Assembly (NCBI GenBank): GCA_020622105.1 | Contig: JAHRYP010000002.1 | Location: 131,675-195,674, forward strand | Direction: 5' to 3' | Length of the DNA stretch: 64,000 nucleotides | DNA from: Methylotenera sp. | GTDB lineage: Bacteria; Pseudomonadota; Gammaproteobacteria; Burkholderiales; Methylophilaceae | Position numbers and translations under genes: made by a program | Part shown: piece after piece, positions 47,865-57,564 of the stretch | Layout of the letters: the number at the start of each line of letters is the position of its first letter | How positions within the stretch are numbered: position 1 is the stretch's first letter | The notes under the pieces: model-generated | What the model was told of the DNA's origin: nothing | What the model saw: only the letters and a program-made list of their open reading frames with translations | The model's database searches: none

Positions 47865-48670
47865 GTGCGTTAACTTTTACCTTAAAGCAAGATCTGCAGC
47901 AAAGCATTAACTGCAGTGCACTCACGCCGGACAATCTGGCCGGGAAAACTGCTGCTGAAATCGGCAGCATCGAACTAATCGCTGGTAAACATCAGTTGCT
48001 AGTCGCTGACATTTTTGACATCAGCGGTACAGATACGCAACTTATCGCATTCAAGAACAGCAGCCATAAACTTGATTACATCGGCGCTAACATGACCTCA
48101 GGCAGCATCGCGATTGAGGGTGATACCGGCGCATACCTTGGTTTTAGCATGAAAAACGGTGAAATACACTGCAAAGGCAGTACAGCGGCATTTGCCGCCT
48201 GTAGCATGCGCGGCGGACTGTTAAAAATAGATGGCAATACCGGTGATTTTTTAGGTGCTGGTTCCGAAGGTTCGCGTAAAGGCATGCTGGGCGGCACAGT
48301 GATTGTAAAAGGCAATGCCGGTGAGCGCGCTGGTGACCAGATGCGACGCGGTTTGATTTTGATTGAAGGTAATGTCGGTGACTATTGCGGTAGCCGCATG
48401 GTAGCGGGCACCATCGGCGTGCTGGGTAATACAGGCGCATACACTGCCTTTAATATGCACCGCGGTACTTTATTACTGAAGAAACAGCCAAAATTACATG
48501 TGTCGATGCAGGATTGCGGCACGCATACGCTGCCTTTTTTAAACTTATTATTCAAATCGTTTTCAAAATACAATACTGAATTCAGCAAACTAAGTAACCA
48601 GCGTGTACAGCGCTTTGTGGGCGATACCGCTTACAACGGCAACGGCGAGATACTGGTTTTAACTGACTGA
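47861..48670 (+). CDS. fhcC: Formyltransferase/hydrolase complex subunit C
   Basis: A 269-residue beta-helix subunit homologous to FmdC/FwdC and the C-terminal domain of glutamate synthase, made of GxxGxxxG repeats (MTSGSIAIEGDTGAYLGFSM, RRGLILIEGNVGDYCGSRM). It binds subunit A in the complex. It is the last gene of the fhc operon, with a small hairpin 22 bases downstream. Confidence 0.95.
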   Translation: MSALTFTLKQDLQQSINCSALTPDNLAGKTAAEIGSIELIAGKHQLLVADIFDISGTDTQLIAFKNSSHKLDYIGANMTSGSIAIEGDTGAYLGFSMKNGEIHCKGSTAAFAACSMRGGLLKIDGNTGDFLGAGSEGSRKGMLGGTVIVKGNAGERAGDQMRRGLILIEGNVGDYCGSRMVAGTIGVLGNTGAYTAFNMHRGTLLLKKQPKLHVSMQDCGTHTLPFLNLLFKSFSKYNTEFSKLSNQRVQRFVGDTAYNGNGEILVLTD

Positions 48671-48692
48671 TTCAGAAGTATTATGAATTAGG

Positions 48693-48708
48693 ACAGAGTG
48701 GCCTCTGT
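48693..48708 (+). terminator. Small hairpin after fhcC
   Basis: ACAGAG-TGGC-CTCTGT is a 6-bp stem, about 22 bases past the fhcC stop and about 35 bases before trhO. It is a weak possible terminator or attenuation point; there is no strong T-run. Confidence 0.35.
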
Positions 48709-48743
48709 TAGAATACTGTTTTACCAGTTTTATCAAATTGATT

Positions 48744-49715
48744 ATGCAAAAGTATTTAACCGCCGCACTTTATAAATTCGTCAGCCTGCCTAATTTTAAG
48801 GACTTGCAGCCTGCAATTCTGGAAGCATGCAAAGCAAACCAGATTAAAGGTACGCTGTTACTGGCTGAAGAAGGCATTAACGGCACTATCGCCGGACTGC
48901 CGGACGATATACACAGCATATTAAATTACCTGCGCACAGATCCATTGTTCGAAGGCAAGTTCGCTGACCTTGAGCACAAGGAGTCATATGCGGATGAGCA
49001 CCCGTTCTACCGCATGAAGGTAAAACTCAAAAAAGAAATCGTCACCCTTGGCGTACCCGGTGTGAGCCCAACTAAAAAAGTAGGCACCTACGTCAAACCG
49101 GAAGACTGGAATGCGCTGATCTCCGACCCTGATGTTGTGCTGATTGATACGCGCAATGACTATGAAGTAGACATTGGCACCTTCAAAGGTGCAATTGACC
49201 CCAAAACCACAACTTTCAGGGAGTTTCCTGAGTATGTGGCAGAGCATTTCGATAAGACCAAACACAAAAAAGTAGCCATGTTCTGCACCGGCGGCATTCG
49301 CTGTGAGAAGGCATCATCTTACATGATGGATCAAGGCTTTGAAGAGGTATACCACTTACAGGGCGGTATCCTGAAATATCTGGAAACCATCCCCGAAGCC
49401 GAAAGCATGTGGCAAGGCGAGTGTTTTGTATTTGATCAGCGCGTTGCCGTAAAACACAATCTGGAAGTTGGCGAGTTTGACCAGTGCTATGCCTGCCGCC
49501 ATCCGCTATCGCCGGAAGAAATGAAAAGCGAGCTATACGAGCCTGGTATTTCTTGCCCGCATTGTTATGACAAAGTGTCTGAAGAAAAACGTACGCGACT
49601 CAAAGAACGCCAGAAGCAGATCCAGTTAGCCAAGCAGCGTGGGGCAGCGCATATCGGCGAGGCCGCAGAGGTGCTTAAAAAGCATAAAAAAAGTAACCGT
49701 GATGCAGAAGACTGA
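48744..49715 (+). CDS. trhO: tRNA uridine(34) hydroxylase TrhO (rhodanese family, UPF0176)
   Basis: About 323 residues. The ATG at 48744 is preferred over a TTG two codons upstream. An N-terminal acylphosphatase-like domain ([15 protein letters not shown]) precedes a rhodanese domain with active-site [15 protein letters not shown], and a C-terminal Cys-rich segment ([20 protein letters not shown]) follows. It forms 5-hydroxyuridine at tRNA position 34 using oxygen/prephenate-linked chemistry. Confidence 0.93.
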   Translation: MQKYLTAALYKFVSLPNFKDLQPAILEACKANQIKGTLLLAEEGINGTIAGLPDDIHSILNYLRTDPLFEGKFADLEHKESYADEHPFYRMKVKLKKEIVTLGVPGVSPTKKVGTYVKPEDWNALISDPDVVLIDTRNDYEVDIGTFKGAIDPKTTTFREFPEYVAEHFDKTKHKKVAMFCTGGIRCEKASSYMMDQGFEEVYHLQGGILKYLETIPEAESMWQGECFVFDQRVAVKHNLEVGEFDQCYACRHPLSPEEMKSELYEPGISCPHCYDKVSEEKRTRLKERQKQIQLAKQRGAAHIGEAAEVLKKHKKSNRDAED

Positions 49716-49775
49716 TTAGCAGTGTACAAATTACCAAAGTCAGGTACTCTGTAAATACGAATTTAGTCTAGAAAG

Positions 49776-50537
49776 TTGATTTTGCACAATACGCTCCATA
49801 TCGCGACTTTTAATATTCATAAAGGTGTCACCCACTTCAATGCGCGTTTTTCACTGCACCATCAGCGCGAGATTTTACGCAAGCTGCATGCAGACGTAGT
49901 TTTTTTACAAGAAGTACGCGATGAACATGCAGATCACAGCAAGCGCTTTGCAGCATGGCCGGATGCTGGGCAGATCGAGTTTTTAGCAGATGCAATCTGG
50001 CCTGACTATGCTTATGGCAAAAACTCAGTTTACCCTGCCGGTCACCACGGCAATGCCCTGCTCTCCAAGTTTCCGATTATCAAAACCACCAACACCGATA
50101 TTTCAGCCCATACCTCTGAAGAACGCGGCATGCTGCATAGTGTGATTGAAATTCCGCAGTGGGATAAACCTTTACATGCTATCTGTGTGCATTTAGGCTT
50201 ATTTGCACGTTGGCGCCGCCAGCAGCTACTCGCGGTAACAGACTACATCAAACAGCACATACCACCGGATGAGCCATTGATTGTGGCAGGTGACTTTAAC
50301 GACTGGGGCACACGCTCCGGCAGAGTTTTTGCCGAGGATGCACAATTACATGAAGTGTTTGAACACCATGCCGGCAAACCGGCACGCAGCTTTCCTTCAT
50401 GGCTGCCGATATTAAGGCTGGACCGGATTTATACGCGTGGCTTTCAGGTAAAACACGTTGAAGTGCACTCCGGGCCACGTTTTCTTAAAGTTTCAGACCA
50501 TGCTTTGCTTTCAGCGACATTAACCAGAGTTGTATAA
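49776..50537 (+). CDS. Endonuclease/exonuclease/phosphatase family protein
   Basis: A 253-residue EEP-fold protein: FNIHKGVTHFN, LQEVRDEHADH, HGNALLSKFPI, VHLGLFARWRRQQLL, VAGDFNDWG and SDHALLSATL supply the metal and catalytic residues. It starts at a TTG (49776 or 49782). Related genes (YbhP-like) sit next to cardiolipin synthase-type genes in other bacteria; a phospholipid-related role is possible. It is 6 bases before the PLD gene. Confidence 0.9.
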   Translation: MILHNTLHIATFNIHKGVTHFNARFSLHHQREILRKLHADVVFLQEVRDEHADHSKRFAAWPDAGQIEFLADAIWPDYAYGKNSVYPAGHHGNALLSKFPIIKTTNTDISAHTSEERGMLHSVIEIPQWDKPLHAICVHLGLFARWRRQQLLAVTDYIKQHIPPDEPLIVAGDFNDWGTRSGRVFAEDAQLHEVFEHHAGKPARSFPSWLPILRLDRIYTRGFQVKHVEVHSGPRFLKVSDHALLSATLTRVV

Positions 50538-50543
50538 AATACC

Positions 50544-51698
50544 ATGCGCTTCGTCAGCGGAAACGATATCAAACTTCTACGCAGCGGCCGTGAATACTTT
50601 CCTGCGCTTGAGCAGGCAATTCAGAATGCAGCAAGCGAAATTTACTTGCAAGCCTATATATACGAACACGATGCATCAGGCATTCGTATCGGCAATGCCT
50701 TAATAGAGGCGGCACAACGCGGCGTCAGCGTCAATATACTGCTGGACGGATTCGGTTCTCAATATTTACCCAAACGCTATATACAGACATTACGCGATGC
50801 TGGGGTAAAACTGATGTTTTACCGACCCAAGATTTCACCCTGGACCTTAAAGAAAAATCGATTACGTCGTTTGCACTGTAAGGTAACGGTTATTGATGGC
50901 ACCATCGCTTTTGTCGGCGGCATCAATATTATTGATGACAATAACTCGCCTAATCAGGTACCACCGAGAATCGATTACGCTGTGCGTATCGAGGGCAATC
51001 TGCTGCCGGCTATCAGCGCCAGTGTGCATAAACTGTGGCGGCGTATGCAATTAATGCACTTGCATAGCCTGTATGTGCCGCCGATTAAAGAGTTTCATCA
51101 CAAATACCACGGCACCAGCAATATCAAAGCAGCATTTGTCATTCGTGACAACATTCTGCATCGGCATGATATTGAAAATGCGTATTTAGGTGCTATCAAA
51201 TCCGCAAAATCAGAGATTCTGATCGCGAATGCCTATTTTATTCCTGGCAGAAAGTTCCGAAAGGCACTGATTGAGGCCGCCAAACGTGGTATTAAAGTCA
51301 GATTATTACTGCAAGGCCGTAAAGAGTATTTTTTGATGTTTGCAACCCATGCTTTTTACAATGAATTTCTGAATAACGGCATAGAAATTTACGAATACCG
51401 CAAAAGTTTTATGCACAGCAAAGTTGCTGTAATTGATAAGTTATGGACCACCATCGGCTCATCCAACATAGATCCATTCAGCCTGCTACTGGCGCGAGAA
51501 GCCAACATTATTATTATGGACAAAGCATTTGCAACTGAACTGCATACAGACATTGAATTCCTGATTCAAAATGGCAGTGTCAAAATCACGCCGCAGGAAT
51601 GGGTAAAAACCAGTATCGTAAAGCGCGCAGCGTCATGGATTGCGTATGGCGCAGTACGCTTCTTTTTAGGTGTTATCGGGCAAAAACAAGAACATTGA
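50544..51698 (+). CDS. clsB: Cardiolipin synthase B-like phospholipase D protein
   Basis: A 384-residue PLD-family enzyme. It has two HKD motifs, RLHCKVTVIDGT (H111, K113, D118) followed by FVGGINI, and FMHSKVAVIDKL (H291, K293, D298) followed by GSSNIDPFS. This layout fits ClsB (YbhO), which makes cardiolipin from phosphatidylglycerol and phosphatidylethanolamine. It is coupled to the EEP gene upstream, as ybhP-ybhO in E. coli. Confidence 0.9.
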   Translation: MRFVSGNDIKLLRSGREYFPALEQAIQNAASEIYLQAYIYEHDASGIRIGNALIEAAQRGVSVNILLDGFGSQYLPKRYIQTLRDAGVKLMFYRPKISPWTLKKNRLRRLHCKVTVIDGTIAFVGGINIIDDNNSPNQVPPRIDYAVRIEGNLLPAISASVHKLWRRMQLMHLHSLYVPPIKEFHHKYHGTSNIKAAFVIRDNILHRHDIENAYLGAIKSAKSEILIANAYFIPGRKFRKALIEAAKRGIKVRLLLQGRKEYFLMFATHAFYNEFLNNGIEIYEYRKSFMHSKVAVIDKLWTTIGSSNIDPFSLLLAREANIIIMDKAFATELHTDIEFLIQNGSVKITPQEWVKTSIVKRAASWIAYGAVRFFLGVIGQKQEH

Positions 51699-51707
51699 TT
51701 GATTTAT

Positions 51708-52427
51708 ATGATAGAAGGTACAACACAGGCAGCATTGGAATGGCGGGATGGGCTGCCCTACTCCACAGCATTTGGTGATGTATATTTTTCCAGTGACAAC
51801 GGCTTGCTGGAAACAGAATATGTTTTCATACAAGGCAATGCGCTGATCAGCAGATGGCAATTATTGACCGGCAACAAATTCACCATTCTGGAAACGGGTT
51901 TCGGCACCGGTTTAAACTTTTTATGTGCCTGCAAATACTGGCTTGAACATGCCCCTGTAAACACAGTACTGCACTACACCAGTGTAGAAAAATATCCGCT
52001 CAGCCTCACAGATATGCATAAGGCACTACAGCACTGGCCTGCACTGAAACCAGTCGCCGACGAACTGCTCGCGCAATATACAACCCTGCTGAATACCGGC
52101 ACTGCAACTCTTTTCAATGATCGCATCAGGCTACAGGTAATATTCGGCGATGCGACGGAATGCTTATCTAAGCTAGATACAAAAGCCGACGCGTGGTTTC
52201 TGGATGGTTTTGCGCCATCAAAGAATCCGGAAATGTGGCAGCAGGCACTATTTGAACAGATGGCCAGGCTTTCACATTTAGAAACCACTTTTGCCACCTT
52301 CACCAGTGCAGGCATGGTTAGGCGCGGACTGGCAGCCGCTGGTTTCAAGGTGAATAAACAACCCGGATTTGGCAAAAAACGTGAAATGATCAGCGGCTAT
52401 TTCATAGGCAACAATGATGGCAGCTAA
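51708..52427 (+). CDS. mnmD: tRNA (mnm5s2U34) methyltransferase MnmD (MnmC1 domain)
   Basis: About 239 residues; the ATG at 51708 is preferred over an upstream TTG that abuts the clsB stop. The protein is the methyltransferase half of MnmC: LPYSTAFGDVYFS, ETGFGTGLNFLCA (SAM-binding) and DAWFLDGFAPSKNPEMW. In E. coli it is fused to an FAD oxidase; here it ends separately and overlaps the oxidase gene by 14 bases. Confidence 0.92.
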   Translation: MIEGTTQAALEWRDGLPYSTAFGDVYFSSDNGLLETEYVFIQGNALISRWQLLTGNKFTILETGFGTGLNFLCACKYWLEHAPVNTVLHYTSVEKYPLSLTDMHKALQHWPALKPVADELLAQYTTLLNTGTATLFNDRIRLQVIFGDATECLSKLDTKADAWFLDGFAPSKNPEMWQQALFEQMARLSHLETTFATFTSAGMVRRGLAAAGFKVNKQPGFGKKREMISGYFIGNNDGS

Positions 52428-53649
52428 AAGCGCGATTGTGATCGGCGCCGGCATTGCCGGTTGCAGCACTGCCTATGCGCTAGCAAAGCGCGGCATCAAG
52501 GTTACGCTACTGGAGCGCAACCCTGAGATTGCCAGTGAAGCCTCAGGTAATCCAGTGGCTATGCTTTATCCAAGACTAAGCGGTGATGACATTAGCAGCG
52601 AGTTTGCCTTAAGCGCTTATTTGCATAGCCTGCAACTATACAAATCGCTGAAGCTGCCACCCGAAGATTTTGGCTGCTGCGGCATGCTGCAGCTAGGCTT
52701 TAATGCAAAAGAACTGGCACGTATTCAAAAAGTAGCTGTACAAAACCATGCCAGCGATATTCTTCAATATGTGAATAAAAACGAAGCCAGCAGGCTTGCT
52801 GGTATCAATATTGAACACGACGCACTGTATTTATCCGGCGCAGCCTGGGTTAACCCACAACAGCTATGTCGGCGACTGACCCAGCATCAACACATCAACA
52901 CGCTTAATCTTCAAAAGGTAATCAACATACTGAAAGTGAATGACTTGTTTGAAGTTCACACGAATCAAGGGGCTGTTTTAAATGCAGAAATGGTTGTAAT
53001 TGCCAATGCTAATGATGCCCGCGAACTTTGCACCGATCTGGTAATGAACATACAAGCCGTTCGCGGCCAGGTCAGTCTGGTTAGCGCTACAGCGTCTAGC
53101 AAAGCCCTGCAAAAGATCGTGTGTAGTGACGGCTATTTCAGCCCGGCTGCACTCCAAAAAGATTCAGAACAGCTGCATTGCCTTGGGGCAACTTTCTCTA
53201 ATATCGCCGCCACTGAAAATGCTCAAAACAAATTAATTGTTGAAGAACAAGACCATCAAGCAAATCTGGAAAAACTGAATGTCGTCTCCAATACGCTATA
53301 TAGCGATCTTAAGAACAATATTGTTGATGGCCGCGTATCGTTACGCTGCACGGCAATTGATTACTGGCCGCTAGCAGGAAAGTTATTAGATGCAGTTAAA
53401 CTAAGAACAAACCCACCACGCCCCGGCGCAGACGTAAACTCACTGCCGTGGGTAGAAGGTCTATATATGAATATCGCTCATGGCAGCAAGGGTTTCACAA
53501 CAGCGCCTTTGTGTGCCGAGCTTATCGCGTGCATGGTGAGTTATCAGGCTCTGCCGGTTTCAAATGAACTCGCAGGCTTGCTCAACCCTAACCGGTTTTT
53601 ATTAAAGGAAATGGGACTGAAACGTCTGGCAAAAATGGTTCTGGGTTAA
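52414..53649 (+). CDS. FAD-dependent oxidoreductase, MnmC2-like (demodification step of mnm5s2U)
   Basis: A 411-residue FAD protein with dinucleotide motif VIGAGIAGCSTAYALAKRG, the MnmC-like EASGNPVAMLYPRL, and C-terminal NIAHGSKGFTTAPLCAELIA. In MnmC the C-terminal domain removes the carboxymethyl group from cmnm5(s2)U. The split arrangement with mnmD, overlapping by 14 bases, is the two-gene equivalent of mnmC. Confidence 0.9.
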   Translation: MMAAKSAIVIGAGIAGCSTAYALAKRGIKVTLLERNPEIASEASGNPVAMLYPRLSGDDISSEFALSAYLHSLQLYKSLKLPPEDFGCCGMLQLGFNAKELARIQKVAVQNHASDILQYVNKNEASRLAGINIEHDALYLSGAAWVNPQQLCRRLTQHQHINTLNLQKVINILKVNDLFEVHTNQGAVLNAEMVVIANANDARELCTDLVMNIQAVRGQVSLVSATASSKALQKIVCSDGYFSPAALQKDSEQLHCLGATFSNIAATENAQNKLIVEEQDHQANLEKLNVVSNTLYSDLKNNIVDGRVSLRCTAIDYWPLAGKLLDAVKLRTNPPRPGADVNSLPWVEGLYMNIAHGSKGFTTAPLCAELIACMVSYQALPVSNELAGLLNPNRFLLKEMGLKRLAKMVLG

Positions 53650-53658
53650 AATTAAAGC

Positions 53659-55785
53659 ATGTCACAAACACAATATTCAGCAGCACTTTTACATCATCGG
53701 GCAGGCGAGTTAGCTCAGGCAGAATCGCTTTATCAGCAGCTACTAAAAACCAAACCAAAACATGCAGATGCACTACATATGCTGGGCGTAGTGTATTACC
53801 AGACCAATCGTGCGGAACTGGCAGTCACTGCTATTTCACAGGCACTGGCAATCAATCCAAAAAATACAGACTACCTGAATCATTACGCGTTGAGCCTGCG
53901 TGCTGCCAACCAGCCGGAAGCCGCTATCAAAAGCTTTCAGCAGGCAGTTTTATTGCAGCCAAAAGATCTGGATATCCAGTTTAATCTGGCTAACACCCTG
54001 CTTACTTTAAACCGTTTTGAAGAGGCTGCAGGCTATTACCGCCGCATATTGCGCGTGATGCCTAAAAATGACGATGTACGCGAAGCTTTATGCCATTGCC
54101 TGACTTCGCTTGGCAATCAGGCGCATGCGCTAGGCAACTTTATTCAGGCAGAAGCATGCTTTGAAGAGGCACTGCAATTTAATTCAAAAGATGCCGCGAT
54201 TTTGTATAACCTAGCTAATGCACAGCGCGAGCTCGGCAAACCAGCAGAAGCAGCCAAGCACTATGCAAAAGCGATTCAGCTCACGCCTGATGATGCAGAT
54301 ATTTATAACAATCTCGGCAACGTACAGCGTGAACTGGGCCAGCTAGATCTCGCAATCGCCAGCTACCAGAAAGCACTGGCACTCAACCCGCAGCTCTATC
54401 ATGCCAAGGTGCATATGGTGCACCAGAAGCAGCATATCTGCGACTGGAATGGCTTAGCTGATGAAATAACCGAAATTCGCAATTGGGTCAGAACAATACC
54501 AACAGCGCAGATATCGCCATTCGCATTTCTGGCAATGCCATCCACCACGGCCGATGAACAAAGACTATGTGCAGACAACTGGGTTAACAACCGTTACGCC
54601 TCTCTACTCGAATCCAGCAAACAGCTGAACTTTACACACGAACCAGCATCAGCAAACAGGAAAATTAAAATCGGCTATATGTCGGCAGATTTTCGTCTGC
54701 ATCCACTCGCCTTCCTGATCAGCGAGCTGCTGGAACTGCATGACCGCAGCCAATTTGAAATCATCGGTTTTTCTTACGGCGCTGATGATAAAACCGAAGC
54801 CAGAAAGCGTATTCAAAAAGCCTTCGATGCGTTTCATGATATTCGTCGGCTACCGGATACCGATGCAGCGAAATTGATACATAGCTGCGGCGTCGATATC
54901 CTCGTCGACCTGACCGGTTTTACGCAGAACAGCCGCTGCGGCATTGTCGCCCTGCGCCCTGCCCCTGTAAGCGTCAGCTGGCTGGGCTTTCCGGGAACCA
55001 TGGGTAGTTTTATTGGGAGCAGCTACCAAAGCACCCCACTGTTTGACTACCTGCTGACCGATAACTTTATTACCCCAACCGAATCCGCCAGCAACTATGC
55101 CGAGCAACTGGCACTGCTACCTCACAGCTATCAGCCGAACGATCGCAAACGCCCGGTTGCCAAAACACCATCCCGCGCCGAATGCGGCCTGTCTGACAAT
55201 GCCTTTGTATTCTGCTGCTTCAACCAGACCTTCAAGATCACTGCGGATTTCTTTAACATCTGGATGCGCCTGCTCAAGGCCACGCCCAATAGTGTTCTAT
55301 GGTTATTGGAATGCAACCGCTGGGCCAAACAGAACCTGATTGAACAGGCAGCATTGCATGGCATCAGCAGCGAGCGCCTGATTTTTGCGCCGCGCGTTTC
55401 TATCGCAGAACACTTGGCACGGCATGCGCATGCAGATTTGTTCCTCGACACCCTGCCCTACAATGCACATACCACTTGCAGCGATGCATTATGGATGGGG
55501 CTGCCGGTACTCACCTGCGTGGGCGACACTTTTGCCTCACGTGTAGCGGGCAGTTTGCTTAAAACAGCAGACTTGGTTGATCTGATTACTTATACGCTTG
55601 CAGACTATGAAAACAAAGCGCTGTTTCTTGCTGCAAACCCACAGGTACTCGATACAATGAAGCAAAAATTATTGCGCGAAAAAATGACTTCAGCTTTATT
55701 TGATACGGTTAGCTTCACCAGATCGCTTGAGGCTATTTACACAGACATTCAGGCTAATCATCTTAACCAGAACCCAAACGTCTGA
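53659..55785 (+). CDS. TPR plus O-GlcNAc-transferase-like glycosyltransferase (GT41)
   Basis: A 708-residue protein. The N-terminal ~270 residues form about seven TPR units (for example YYQTNRAELAVTAISQALAI and YNLANAQRELGKPAEAAKHY); the C-terminal ~400 residues match the SPINDLY/OGT catalytic region: IGYMSADFRLHPLAFLI, VDILVDLTGFTQNSRCGIVALRPAPV, WLGFPGTMGS and FLDTLPYNAHTTCSDALWMGLPVLT. It probably transfers a sugar to Ser/Thr of proteins. The target is unknown. It starts 9 bases after the MnmC2-like gene. Confidence 0.92.
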   Translation: MSQTQYSAALLHHRAGELAQAESLYQQLLKTKPKHADALHMLGVVYYQTNRAELAVTAISQALAINPKNTDYLNHYALSLRAANQPEAAIKSFQQAVLLQPKDLDIQFNLANTLLTLNRFEEAAGYYRRILRVMPKNDDVREALCHCLTSLGNQAHALGNFIQAEACFEEALQFNSKDAAILYNLANAQRELGKPAEAAKHYAKAIQLTPDDADIYNNLGNVQRELGQLDLAIASYQKALALNPQLYHAKVHMVHQKQHICDWNGLADEITEIRNWVRTIPTAQISPFAFLAMPSTTADEQRLCADNWVNNRYASLLESSKQLNFTHEPASANRKIKIGYMSADFRLHPLAFLISELLELHDRSQFEIIGFSYGADDKTEARKRIQKAFDAFHDIRRLPDTDAAKLIHSCGVDILVDLTGFTQNSRCGIVALRPAPVSVSWLGFPGTMGSFIGSSYQSTPLFDYLLTDNFITPTESASNYAEQLALLPHSYQPNDRKRPVAKTPSRAECGLSDNAFVFCCFNQTFKITADFFNIWMRLLKATPNSVLWLLECNRWAKQNLIEQAALHGISSERLIFAPRVSIAEHLARHAHADLFLDTLPYNAHTTCSDALWMGLPVLTCVGDTFASRVAGSLLKTADLVDLITYTLADYENKALFLAANPQVLDTMKQKLLREKMTSALFDTVSFTRSLEAIYTDIQANHLNQNPNV

Positions 55786-55912
55786 AAGCAAAATATCAAC
55801 TCGATTGACGTGTTCATAAATACATTTTAGGCTGTACTAAAAAATAACTTACAATCATCGAACATGATAGTTGCCTCTCTATAATTACTGCTATGCATGA
55901 GAAAGACATAAG

Positions 55913-56407
55913 ATGAGGAATGAATTGCTCGACAGCTTTAATTTATTGCTTAAAAACACAAGTAATGAATCAGACCGTGGTCTAGTTCTCTCAATGTCCG
56001 CATTTATGGAAGATTCTCTAGGTTTAGTGCTAAAAAAATATTTGAAGAGTGTTGCAACTACAAACGAGTTAATTGAAGGTTTCAACGCGCCATTAGGTAC
56101 GTTTTCTGCTCGAGCTAAACTTGCTTATTCCCTTGGGTTAATCTCTGAAAAGCAATATAAAGACATCAATCTGATTAGAAAAATTCGTAATGAATTTGCC
56201 CACTCATGGCATATAACATCACTAGAAGATGCAAAAGTTAGTGCAAATGTAGAAGCTCTATCAGAATCATCAATAAATCCTGGCACTCACCCTTTAACAA
56301 ATCACTTAAAGTTTCAATATCTGGCAAGTGAGCTATTAATTACATTACAGTTTATTCAAGACTCCGCTCAACCAAGTGATGCACTCTCAAAATTGAAGGT
56401 AATTTAA
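55913..56407 (+). CDS. MltR-like protein
   Basis: A 164-residue protein similar to mannitol-operon repressor MltR: SDRGLVLSMSAFMEDSLGLVL, GFNAPLGTFSARAKLAYSLGLI and YKDINLIRKIRNEFAHSW. Members often stand alone and their DNA-binding role is uncertain. No mannitol genes are near. The gene is AT-rich compared with its neighbours and is followed at once by an attC-like site, so it looks like gene-cassette cargo. Confidence 0.8.
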   Translation: MRNELLDSFNLLLKNTSNESDRGLVLSMSAFMEDSLGLVLKKYLKSVATTNELIEGFNAPLGTFSARAKLAYSLGLISEKQYKDINLIRKIRNEFAHSWHITSLEDAKVSANVEALSESSINPGTHPLTNHLKFQYLASELLITLQFIQDSAQPSDALSKLKVI

Positions 56408-56409
56408 AT

Positions 56410-56466
56410 GCATAACCAATCATTCAAGCGGGATACCTAACAGCGCCCCTTAATTCAAAGGTTAAC
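56410..56466 (+). other. attC-like site 5
   Basis: A 57-base imperfect palindrome. TAACCAATCATTCAAGCGGG opposes CGCCCCTTAATTCAAAGGTT; the outer TAACC pairs with GGTTA and the site ends in GTTAAC. The TCATTCAAGCGG word is identical to the one at 27.9 kb. The size, the asymmetry of the right arm and its place just after a stop codon fit a minimal integron attC. This is the best of the five sites. Confidence 0.55.
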
Positions 56467-56512
56467 TGCAGAGCCTCAATAATATATCCGCTTTTATAAT
56501 CTCGCTCATGCC

Positions 56513-57370
56513 ATGAATGCAATCGAAGCCGCAAACTACAAAATATCTGTCATGTCTCAGAATGAGATATCGACAGCCATAAACTGGGCAAGAAATGAGG
56601 GATGGAATCCGGGAGTTCATGATGCTTCAGCATTTTACAAAGCTGATTCAACAGGCTTTCTGGCCGGGAAATACAACAATCAAATAATAGCTACCATATC
56701 CGCTGTGAAATACGGCAGCGACTTCGGGTTTATCGGTCTCTATATTGTAAAAGATGAATTCAGAGGTAAGGGTTTCGGATTCAAACTTTGGGAAGCTGCC
56801 ATTTCGAGCTTGTCAGGCAGAAACATAGGTTTAGATGGTGTACTGGCACAACAGGACAATTACAAAAAATCTGGATTCAAGCTGGCGCACAGGAATATCA
56901 GGTTTGCCGGAAAGTCAACGAAGAGCTCACTAACACCACGCGCAATCTCATCAGAGCATATCGAATTCAAGGACATCGCAGCCTACGACAGCCAGTTCTT
57001 TCCGGACGAAAGAAGCGCCTTTCTAAAGAGCTGGATTGCTCCAGAAAACTCGCAAACGCTGGCAATCGTGGAAGACTCCAGAATTCTGGGTTACGGGTCC
57101 ATTCGTGCCTGCGATCGAGGATTCAAGATTGGGCCCCTGAATGCCGAAACTGGTGAGATAGCAGTTGAACTGTTTTTAGCCTTAACTGCGACAATACCAG
57201 AAGCATCCGAGATATTTCTGGATGTACCTGAGCCGAACAAGACCGCGATTGCGCTTGCTCAAAAATTCGGGATGACGCCTGTTTTTGAGACTGCACGGAT
57301 GTACACAAAAAGCTTTCCCAATCTGCCACTAGAAAAGATATTTGGCATCACGACGTTCGAGTTAGGTTAG
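56513..57370 (+). CDS. Two-domain GNAT acetyltransferase (YitH/HolE-like)
   Basis: A 285-residue protein. The first GNAT domain (1-135) has motif A YIVKDEFRGKGFGFKLWEAA; the second half (145-285) matches the Acetyltransf_18-type domain (VEDSRILGYGSIRACDRGFKIGPL). The substrate is unknown. The gene begins 46 bases after an attC-like site. It ends GITTFELG, beside a GTTAGGC sequence at 57366. Confidence 0.87.
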   Translation: MNAIEAANYKISVMSQNEISTAINWARNEGWNPGVHDASAFYKADSTGFLAGKYNNQIIATISAVKYGSDFGFIGLYIVKDEFRGKGFGFKLWEAAISSLSGRNIGLDGVLAQQDNYKKSGFKLAHRNIRFAGKSTKSSLTPRAISSEHIEFKDIAAYDSQFFPDERSAFLKSWIAPENSQTLAIVEDSRILGYGSIRACDRGFKIGPLNAETGEIAVELFLALTATIPEASEIFLDVPEPNKTAIALAQKFGMTPVFETARMYTKSFPNLPLEKIFGITTFELG

Positions 57371-57564
57371 GCTGCAGCCACACTGTAATTAAAGCTGACG
57401 TTGCCCACAATGCGCCGCGCTACTGACCCTTGTGCAACGCAAATATGTGCTGCGTAGCGCATAAAATATATGCTAAAGTCATGCTAACTTTAACGCACAG
57501 CCCATGTATTCATCAGCAGAGCTGTAATAAACAATAATACTTAGAAAAGTTTCAGGACGCACTT

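Noticed and set aside
57366..57372. GTTAGGC, a perfect integron core word at the end of the two-domain GNAT gene
   Set aside because: No matching left arm or palindrome could be found around it; a 7-base match can occur by chance.
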